The notes beneath the pieces are model-generated. The model made no database searches. It saw nothing but the letters and a program-made list of their open reading frames with translations, and was not told where the DNA came from. Source: Micromonospora globbae (GTDB taxonomy: Bacteria > Actinomycetota > Actinomycetes > Mycobacteriales > Micromonosporaceae). From it: DNA of 64,000 nucleotides. Below are positions 15,101 to 21,293 of the stretch, one piece after another. The translations under genes were made by a program, and so were the position numbers. Positions within the stretch are counted from its first letter, which is position 1, and each line of letters starts with the position of its first letter. Location of the stretch: positions 186,001 through 250,000 of the forward strand of contig NZ_RAQQ01000010.1 in assembly GCF_003610785.1 (NCBI RefSeq), in the 5' to 3' direction.

Positions 15101-16485
15101 AGGTCCAGTTCTTCTGCCTCGACCTCGGCGGCGGCGGCCTGCGGGCCCTCGACGGGCTGCCCCACGTCTCCGGGGTGGCCACCCGGCGGGACACCGAGGC
15201 GGTGCGGCGGACCGTCGCCGAGGTGACCGCGATCCTGGACGCGCGGGAACACCGCTTCTCCACGCACGACGTGCAGTCCATGGCGGACTACCGGTCGCGC
15301 CGCGCCGCCGGGGAGTTCGCCGACGACCCGTTCGGGGACGTCTTCCTCGTCGTGGACGGCTGGACCACGCTGCGCCAGGAGTACGAGGAGCTGGAGCAGG
15401 CGATCACGGACATCGCCCAGCGGGGGTCGGGCTCCGGGGTGCACGTGGTGCTGACGGGCGCCCGCTGGATGGAGTTCCGGATGACCCTGCGGGACCTGCT
15501 CGGCACCCGCCTGGAACTGCGGCTCGGCGACCCCGCCGAGTCCGAGTTCGGCCGGCGTGCCGCCGCGAACGTGCCCCGTACGCCGGGCCGCGGTCTGCTG
15601 CGCGGCCGGCTGCACTTCCTCACGGCGCTGTCCCGCATCGACGGTGGACACGACGTGGACGACCTGGCCACGGCGACGACGCAGCTGGTGACGGCCGTCG
15701 CGCAGGCGTGGCCCGGTGCGCCCGCGCCGCCGGTGCGCCTGTTGCCGCGCCGGCTCACGATGGAGCAGCTCGACGCGCTCGTCGACCCGGCCGCGTCCGG
15801 GATACCCGTCGCGGTCGACGAGTCGTCCCTCTCCCCGGTCAGCCTCGACGTCGACCGCGAGCCGCACCTGATCGTCTTCGGTGACGCCGAGTGCGGCAAG
15901 ACCAACCTGCTCCGGCTCGTCGCCCGGCAGATCGTCGCCCGGCGTACGCCGGCGCAGGCCCGGCTGATGGTCGTCGACTACCGGCGGAGCCTGCTCGGCG
16001 CGGTCCCGGACGAGCACCTCGTCGAGTACGCCCCCTCCCAGCAGGTGCTCACCGAGGCGTTGGCCTCGGTGCGTCAGGCGATGGCGGCGCGGCTGCCCGG
16101 GCCGGAGGTCACCGCCGAGCAGCTCCGGTCGCGCAACTGGTGGACGGGGCCCGACCTCTTCCTCCTGGTGGACGACTACGACCTGGTCGCCTCCGCCGGC
16201 AACAACCCGCTCGGGGCGCTGCTGGACCTGCTGCCGCACGCCCGCGACATCGGGTTGCACCTGATCGTGGCCCGGCGCTGCGGCGGCGCGGGGCGGGCGC
16301 TCTACGAGCCCGTGCTGCAACGCCTGCGCGAGTTGGACTCCCCGGGACTGCTCATGTCGGGGAGCCGGGAGGAGGGCCCGCTCCTGGGTGGGCTGCGGCC
16401 GCAGGCGATGCCGCCCGGTCGGGGCACCCTGGTCCGCCGCCGGGAGGACGCGCTGGTCGTCCAGACCGCCTGGTCGGAGCCCTGA
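12154..16485 (+). CDS. Caspase-like protease fused to four EccC-type FtsK/SpoIIIE ATPase domains
   Basis: 1443 residues from ATG at 12154. Residues 1-230 are a C14 caspase-like domain (RALLIANDRY start, catalytic H82 in YFSGHG, C133 in LLDCCYSGAF). ATPase domain A (about 285-545) has Walker A GRAGTGKTT (K330) and VFLIVDRW. Domain B (about 590-900) is a canonical EccC domain 1: KESAQEGMGPHGL, GATGSGKSE (K646), LIDFKGGATF, DEFSELL, RLEEGRLRGLDTHMSYRIGLR. Domain C (about 925-1190) matches EccC domain 2 (GAPLSGKT, K964; CLDLGGGGL; SMADYR). Domain D (about 1205-1443) matches EccC domain 3 (GDAECGKT, K1249; VVDYRRSLLG; VDDYDLVA; PPGRG). EccC normally begins with two transmembrane helices; here none exist, so the protein looks soluble. 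No eccB/D/E or mycosin lies in the window. A substrate-threading, activatable protease is a plausible role. Confidence 0.92.
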   Translation: MGARRALLIANDRYIDESLSDLYAPREEARDLLSLLADADIGAFDQTLLLENESKSSIERAMEAMLRAAGPEDLVLLYFSGHGVRSSKRGRLHLAVANTEVDHLSSTAISASFIRELLDECDAASSVILLDCCYSGAFEGQGLKTTDDLAIDGELKTGYGRYVITATNSVERADDGRPASETAPRQRSAFTETVIQGLSTGAADISGRGRITPDDLWRYVHLELPKRSAQTPCHFGSASDEIHIALSREGQQRHRRHRDQREPRLGDLLGPLEPAEDVKLRATEWRRRGLLRIPVGRVQRIDQPGGEPVWLDLASSDGHLLVVGRAGTGKTTLLRTIIGALALTHSDDEVAIHCLESGGNRLGPMRRLPHVHAVLGDDEVDEVGKLLDRLERDVLDRKQLFRRHELESPTSLRARRADLDIGPCPDVFLIVDRWQDFATLLPDFTSRVVDLANKGLGYGIHVVIVERSWRVIPDELRELPQTRIETRLSQPQESLVNPDQAARLPMNLPGWAIHGRRTFRIALPDLTASTVDGETDPETEPAEDTGTMVSTIVQAWSVASTGTATGGDRSLPLADRPDETLLVLGVPDRAALWRFEGRRTGTGADHLTAPVGLDDQGRPVLLDLKESAQEGMGPHGLLVGATGSGKSELLRTIVVALAARHSTDQLNLVLIDFKGGATFRPFAGLPHVSALVTNLADDLTLIDRLADTLNGEMIRRQELLRAAGNHANRRDYERAREAGAALPPLPSLVVACDEFSELLSARPEFIDVFVHIARVGRSLGVHLLLATQRLEEGRLRGLDTHMSYRIGLRTFSATESRMVLGVPDAYELPRAPGHGFLKAGTTMNAFRAAYVSGPLADPDDAAPPELLGRSLVEILVERLRGRQPAAHQIWLPPLAEPPSLDDLLGPLHRHPVRGLTPIREERAPLRVPVGVVDVPERHAREPLWLELDGSGGNVAVVGAPLSGKTTMLRALVTALALTHTPREVQFFCLDLGGGGLRALDGLPHVSGVATRRDTEAVRRTVAEVTAILDAREHRFSTHDVQSMADYRSRRAAGEFADDPFGDVFLVVDGWTTLRQEYEELEQAITDIAQRGSGSGVHVVLTGARWMEFRMTLRDLLGTRLELRLGDPAESEFGRRAAANVPRTPGRGLLRGRLHFLTALSRIDGGHDVDDLATATTQLVTAVAQAWPGAPAPPVRLLPRRLTMEQLDALVDPAASGIPVAVDESSLSPVSLDVDREPHLIVFGDAECGKTNLLRLVARQIVARRTPAQARLMVVDYRRSLLGAVPDEHLVEYAPSQQVLTEALASVRQAMAARLPGPEVTAEQLRSRNWWTGPDLFLLVDDYDLVASAGNNPLGALLDLLPHARDIGLHLIVARRCGGAGRALYEPVLQRLRELDSPGLLMSGSREEGPLLGGLRPQAMPPGRGTLVRRREDALVVQTAWSEP

Positions 16486-16524
16486 CCGGCGGTTCGGCCG
16501 CGGTGGCGTCCCGTCGCACGGCGA

Positions 16525-16556
16525 ACGGCCGGGGCGAGTCGCCTCGCCCCGGCCGT
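16525..16556. terminator. Strong hairpin terminator between convergent genes
   Basis: 14-bp perfect arms (16525-16538 and 16543-16556) with a 4-nt loop, 40 bp after the caspase-EccC stop and 35 bp before the end of the convergent secreted-protein gene. Likely bidirectional. Confidence 0.8.
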
Positions 16557-16590
16557 CACCCCCGGTTCCCTCCACTCGGTGGCCGGTTCC

Positions 16591-17232
16591 TCAGCGCAGC
16601 CGGTACGCCTCGGGCATGGTCTGGGTGACCGTGTTGCCACCGCTGTCGGTCGCGCTGATCCGCAGCGCGACGCCCTCGGCGGCCTGCTGCCGCTTCGGGT
16701 GCTTGATCTCCGCCGTGAAGGTGTTCTTCGCCGTGGCCCGGGTGGTCACCGGCCGCCACGTCCGGCCCTCGTCGAAGCTCGCCTCGACCCGCAGCGAGGT
16801 CACCGTGGGCGGTGCGGTGAGCCGTTCCTGGTAGTAGCCGACCACCGTGATGCGGTGGCTGTCGCCGGCGCGGGCCGTGTTGTCCAGGGCCAGGTTGAGG
16901 TCGTACTTCAGGAAGATCAGCGGCTCGGGGCGGCAGGCGTCGGAGTTGTTGCCGAGCACCTCGCCCATGCAGGGCTGCAGCTCCGAGGCCTCCCCTTCGG
17001 TCGGCTTGTCGGAGGTGTACTCCCACACCGTCTTGACCCCGTTGGTCTCCGCCTCGAAGGTGTACCGGGCCGACTCGGCCGGCAGGTCGTAGGCGACGAT
17101 GTCCCCGCCGACGGAGCAGCCGAGGGCGAACACCGCTGCGGTCACCAGCGCGGCCACGGCCCCCTTCCGGCGCCGCGGCGACGGCGCGTTCATGTTCATG
17201 GCGTTGGTCTCCTTAGCTGTCTCGACCGTCAT
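16591..17232 (-). CDS. Exported protein equivalent to the C-terminal module of S8 proteases
   Basis: 213 residues if started at ATG 17232, which overlaps the protease stop (ATGA) and has GGAGG 6 nt upstream. ATG 17199 with AGGAG upstream is an alternative (202 residues). A positively charged start and hydrophobic helix end in FALGC, a weak lipobox or a signal peptide. The mature part aligns by eye with the last 200 residues of the S8 protease at 27039-30773: shared T-W-Y/F..S..P blocks, KYDLN/RYDLR followed by D-x-x-R, FDEGRTWRPV versus YDDGAHWRPA, and a final ATDSGGNTVTQT versus AADRDGNRIDQT. So this gene is a separate version of a protease C-terminal beta domain, co-expressed with the S8 protease immediately upstream. 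It may assemble with that protease outside the cell. Confidence 0.75.
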   Translation of the reverse strand: MTVETAKETNAMNMNAPSPRRRKGAVAALVTAAVFALGCSVGGDIVAYDLPAESARYTFEAETNGVKTVWEYTSDKPTEGEASELQPCMGEVLGNNSDACRPEPLIFLKYDLNLALDNTARAGDSHRITVVGYYQERLTAPPTVTSLRVEASFDEGRTWRPVTTRATAKNTFTAEIKHPKRQQAAEGVALRISATDSGGNTVTQTMPEAYRLR

Positions 17233-20200
17233 CGCCGGCCTCCGGCGAGGCCCGCCGTGGCACCGGCGTTGCCGCCGATCCCCCAGGTGACCCGCTCGTA
17301 GCGCCGCTCGACCTCGTCGCCGGACCCGTCGCGCAGGCGGAAGTCGCAGGCGGGCGGCTCGCAGCTCGGGCTTCCGAAGTAGTACTGCCCGAGGCCCGTG
17401 TCGTTGACGATCCCGATCATGGCCTGGCGGCCGCCGCCGCTGCCGGTCAGGTAGAGGGTCGGATAGAACGTGTCACCCTGCCGGCAGCCCGAGCAGAGGT
17501 AACCGGTCTCGACGGTGAAGCCAGACCGGGTCCGCACCTGCGGCACGGCGCCCGGCACGGTCGGTCCGGTGTTCCAGTGCAGTTCGTTCCTGCCGGTGAG
17601 CGCGACGTCCTGCATCTCGCCGCCGCTCGCACCCCGCACGGAGGGTCCGGCGTGCTCGGCCCAGGCCGTCTGGAACCGGTTGATCGCGTCGCCCTGCCGC
17701 TTCACGAACATGGTCAGCGTCCGCTGCGTGGCCGTGAGCGGCACGTCCAGCAGCACCGCGGGCGGACCCGACTTGGGCTGCTGCTGCCAGGTGTGGCTGA
17801 CGGCCTCCCCCGGCCGGTCGGCGTGGAAGTGGTGGTCGACCCGGTCGAAGTCGCGCGTCCGGGTCCGGTACGGCAGGTCGGACGGGACCTTGCCGCTGCT
17901 GCCGAACGAGGCGCCGTAGACCGTCGGTGCGCTGCTGCCACCGAGGAGGATCCGGACGTGCCGCGAGTCGGCGTTGAGCCGCTTGATGAGGCGCGCCGCC
18001 GCGTCGTGGTCCACGCTCACGACGGGCAGTGCGGCGTACGGCTGGACCTCGGGGCAGCTCTGCGGCCCGTCGGTGCAGGTGGCGCTCTGCGTCGGGACGA
18101 CGCCCAGCGAGGTGAGGCCCGGCGCCGCGACCAGCACGCCGACGGCGCCCGCCGCGGCGGCGGCCGCCACCCGGTCCCGCAGCATGATGAAGTCGCAGGC
18201 CGTCGTGCAGATGTCGGTCGGCGTCACCAGCACGAGCTTGCCCCTGACGCCGACCTTCGCGAGGTCGGCGGCGGAGCCGGTGCCCGCGTGGACCACCGAC
18301 GCGAGGCCGCGGGTCGGCAGGCGGGGAACCGAGACGGCGATGTCGCGGCCGACGGTCGTCTCCCCCTCCTGCCACGTCTGCTGCCCGACGGGCACCGAGA
18401 CGTCCGGGGTGTGGTAGCGGCTGGACAGGCTGAACGCCTCACCGCCACCGACGACCTTCATGGTGACCACCGGCGTCGCGAGGACGCTGTAGGTGTTGTG
18501 GGTGAGGGTTCCGCTGCGCACCTTGCCGGTCGGCAGCGCCCACCAGTTCGGCTCGTCGGCGCCGTACGCGGCCGTGAGCTCGCTCGTCATCCCCCACGCG
18601 CCGGTCGCGGAGAGCCGCTCGAAGTTGGTCACCGCGTCGTAGGTCTCGGTGGGCACCGGGGCCTGCACCCGCAGCGGCTTGGCCTTGCGCAGGTCCAGCG
18701 TGGCCGTGGTCGCCCTGGTGACGGTCACCTCCGCCGCCATCGGCACGGCGGTGTGCCACTCGCCGGCCTTGTCCTGCCACTCGACGGCGACCGCGGCCGC
18801 GTACGTGCCGCCGAACAGCGACGCCGTGACCGTCTCCGCGCCCTCCAGGGAGACGGGACCGTCGTGCAGGAGGTCCTTGTCGTCGACCGGCAGCACGACG
18901 GCGTTGCCGTAGCGGACGGTGGTCGCGTCCTTCGGCGGGACCACCTTCAGGGTGAGGCCGAACCGCTGCGGCTCGACGAAGGCGTTGACGCGGGTGGTGG
19001 CCCGCAGTGTGTTCGAGGCGTCCCGGGCGTTCAGGACGCCGGTGTAGCGGCCGAAGAGCCCGTCGGTGCCGAGCACCCGGCCGTCGAGGGTCAGCGAGAC
19101 CTCGGCGGAGCCTCGGGCGGGTACGACCACCTGGTCGGTGCTGAGGCTGAACAGGCCGTTCGGGGCGGGCCGGTCACCCGAGGCGATCGACGTCGAGAGG
19201 TGCAGCGTGATGGCCTCGTCGGTGTGGTTGGTGTAGGTGACGGTCTTCACCTGTGCCGAGTGCGGGTAGGCCAGCCGGCCGAAGTTCAGGCTGCCGCTCG
19301 GGATGATCGTGGGGTCGACGGCGGTGCCGACGTTCACCCGCCCGACGCCCTGGGCGTACACGTCGTGTCCCAGGTCGGTGGCGGTGCCCATGAGCAGTGC
19401 CTTGATCTCCTGGCCGCGCATCTCCGGGTGCTGCTGGGCGATGATCGCCGCGGCGCCGGCCACGTGCGGTGTGGCCATCGAGGTGCCGCTGGCGGTGGTG
19501 TAGTAGTCGTCCACGACGGTGCCCATCGCGGTGCCGGCGGCCCGTGCCGCCACGATGTCGACGCCCGGGGCGGCGATGTCCGGCTTGGCGGCGCCGTCCC
19601 CCACCCGCGGTCCGCGGCTGGAGAAGTCGGCCATCTCGTCTTCCTTGTCGACGGCCGCCACGGTGAGCGCCTCGTCGGCGGCGCCGGGGGCGCCGACCGT
19701 CCCGCTGGCCGGGCCGTTGTTGCCCGCCGCGACCACGAAGAGGGTTCCGGTGGTCCGGCTGAGCTGGTTGAGCGACTCGCTCATCGGGTCGGTGCCGTCG
19801 GTGGCGCCACCGCCGATGCTCATGTTGACGACCCGGGCCCCGGTCTGGGCGGCCCACTCCATCCCGGCGATGATCGCGTCGAGGGCACAGGAGCCCCCGT
19901 CGTTGCAGATCTTGCCGACCCGCAGTTGGGCGCCGGGCGCGACGCCCTTGCGCAGCCCGTCGGACGCGGCCCCGGTGCCGAGGATCGTGGCCGCCACGTG
20001 CGTGCCGTGCCCGTGCCCGTCGCGGGGACCGTTGGCGTTGCCGGTGAAGTCGACCTGCTCGACGATCTTCCCGGCCACGTCGGGGTGGTCGGGGTCGATG
20101 CCGGTGTCGAGCACCGCCACGGACACCCCGGTGCCGTCGTATCCGCGCTCCCAGGCGACGGGCGCGCCGATCTGCGGCACGGAGGTGTCGAGGGAGACCG

Positions 20201-20900
20201 TGGCCAGCTCGTTGAGCCACACCTTCTCGACGCCGGCCAGGGAGCCTGCGGCGCGCGCGGCGCCGATGCCCTGGTCCGTCTTGCCCCGCACGTCGTGCCA
20301 CCACCGGCCGTCGCCCGCGATGGTCAGCGAGCGGCCGTTGACGCTCGGGAGCACCTTGCCCTCGGTGGCACCGGCGGCCTTCGGGGCCTTCGCGGCCGAC
20401 GTCTTCCCGGTGTAGGTGACGAGCACCGGCACCGTGCCGACCGTGCCGGACGCCGCGAGGGCCGCGAGCTTCCTCAGGTCGAAGAGGCCCCAGTCGAGCA
20501 GGCCGTCGCTGACGAGCGGCAGGGCGTCGTTGGGTACGACGTGGACGGCGCCCCTGCGGGTGATGGTGTGGAACACGACGGTGGACCCGTCGGGCCGGGC
20601 CGCGCTCTCGGTGTCGCGGACGACCGGCTTGCCGTCGGCGTCGATGCCCACGTGCACGGTGTCACCGGTGATCAGCGTGAGCGGCAGGGTCGCGCCGGAG
20701 GCGGCGACGGTCCGCAGCAGATCGTCGTTGGGGTTCACCGTCACGTGCTGTCGCTGTGGGGCGCCGGGGATCGGCGCCTGCTGGGTGGGTCTGGCCGCGT
20801 GGGCCGCCGTGGTCGACATGACCATCGCGAGGATGGCCAGACCAGCGGTCGCCGCGCCCAGGCGCCGCCCGAAAGGCCTTCTGGCCGGGCTTCGCCTCAT
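17229..20900 (-). CDS. Secreted S8 (subtilisin-family) serine protease with PA insert, 1223 aa
   Basis: The N-terminal signal peptide ends near AHAA (residue 36). A propeptide of about 200 residues (VHVV-ND and VLPSVNGRSL segments) precedes the S8 domain. The triad is D265 (VAVLDTG), H301 (GHGTH) and S474 (SGTSMATPH), with oxyanion Asn N394 (AAGNNGP). After the catalytic domain come beta-rich Ig/Fn-like domains and a protease-associated (PA) segment with an ADLAKVGVRGKLVLV-type pattern near residue 850. Several Cys in the C-terminal half suggest disulfides. It lies downstream of the LAL LuxR gene on the same strand, after a 393-bp gap, and is coupled by an ATGA overlap to the secreted-module gene. 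Role: extracellular protein degradation. Confidence 0.93.
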   Translation of the reverse strand: MRRSPARRPFGRRLGAATAGLAILAMVMSTTAAHAARPTQQAPIPGAPQRQHVTVNPNDDLLRTVAASGATLPLTLITGDTVHVGIDADGKPVVRDTESAARPDGSTVVFHTITRRGAVHVVPNDALPLVSDGLLDWGLFDLRKLAALAASGTVGTVPVLVTYTGKTSAAKAPKAAGATEGKVLPSVNGRSLTIAGDGRWWHDVRGKTDQGIGAARAAGSLAGVEKVWLNELATVSLDTSVPQIGAPVAWERGYDGTGVSVAVLDTGIDPDHPDVAGKIVEQVDFTGNANGPRDGHGHGTHVAATILGTGAASDGLRKGVAPGAQLRVGKICNDGGSCALDAIIAGMEWAAQTGARVVNMSIGGGATDGTDPMSESLNQLSRTTGTLFVVAAGNNGPASGTVGAPGAADEALTVAAVDKEDEMADFSSRGPRVGDGAAKPDIAAPGVDIVAARAAGTAMGTVVDDYYTTASGTSMATPHVAGAAAIIAQQHPEMRGQEIKALLMGTATDLGHDVYAQGVGRVNVGTAVDPTIIPSGSLNFGRLAYPHSAQVKTVTYTNHTDEAITLHLSTSIASGDRPAPNGLFSLSTDQVVVPARGSAEVSLTLDGRVLGTDGLFGRYTGVLNARDASNTLRATTRVNAFVEPQRFGLTLKVVPPKDATTVRYGNAVVLPVDDKDLLHDGPVSLEGAETVTASLFGGTYAAAVAVEWQDKAGEWHTAVPMAAEVTVTRATTATLDLRKAKPLRVQAPVPTETYDAVTNFERLSATGAWGMTSELTAAYGADEPNWWALPTGKVRSGTLTHNTYSVLATPVVTMKVVGGGEAFSLSSRYHTPDVSVPVGQQTWQEGETTVGRDIAVSVPRLPTRGLASVVHAGTGSAADLAKVGVRGKLVLVTPTDICTTACDFIMLRDRVAAAAAAGAVGVLVAAPGLTSLGVVPTQSATCTDGPQSCPEVQPYAALPVVSVDHDAAARLIKRLNADSRHVRILLGGSSAPTVYGASFGSSGKVPSDLPYRTRTRDFDRVDHHFHADRPGEAVSHTWQQQPKSGPPAVLLDVPLTATQRTLTMFVKRQGDAINRFQTAWAEHAGPSVRGASGGEMQDVALTGRNELHWNTGPTVPGAVPQVRTRSGFTVETGYLCSGCRQGDTFYPTLYLTGSGGGRQAMIGIVNDTGLGQYYFGSPSCEPPACDFRLRDGSGDEVERRYERVTWGIGGNAGATAGLAGGRR

Positions 20901-21293
20901 CTCTTCGGTCTCCTGTCAGGGGGTTACGACTACGGACGTGCGGAGCTTCGGGGGTACGGGGTGAGGTGCCTGCTCACCACGGGTGTTCACGGTCCGGCCA
21001 TGGGGTCTCCTCACTAGAGCGGTTCGTACTCACCGGCGACCTCGGCACCGCCCGTGCCCTCGGCGGTCGGGGTGTCTGCCGGACTGGTCGGCGGTACTGC
21101 CGGTACCGGCTCGTCCCCCGCGCCGGACACCGGCGCGAGGGGATCGCCGGCCGGTTCCGGCCTCGGCGGATCTGCGGGCAGCATGGTGCCCAGTGTGTGA
21201 TCGGGACGGGCCCGGCCTCGATTGGTCAGATGCGGGATTTAAAGAGGCGCCCCACCGGCGCGTATTTCTTCGCAGCCAGTGACGGTGGCGAAT
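20901..21293 (-). other. Intergenic region upstream of the S8 protease gene
   Basis: 393 bp with no convincing gene; short frames here lack consistent GC3. It holds the likely promoter of the 1223-aa protease, an inverted repeat GGTGAG-N7-CTCACC at 20960-20978 (about 60 bp upstream of the start, candidate operator), and near 21247-21261 a weak hairpin that may terminate the LuxR transcript. Confidence 0.5.
21247..21261 (-). terminator. Weak terminator after LAL LuxR gene
   Basis: On the minus strand GCGCC-GGTGG-GGCGC is followed by CTCTTTAAAT, a short T-rich run, 33 bp after the LuxR stop codon. Only 5 bp of stem, so read-through into the protease gene is possible. Confidence 0.35.

Noticed and set aside
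11590..16575. A 1661-residue minus-strand frame opposite the caspase-EccC gene.
   Set aside because: No domain motifs, low-complexity Arg/Gly/Val composition, and the plus strand encodes clear caspase and EccC motifs.
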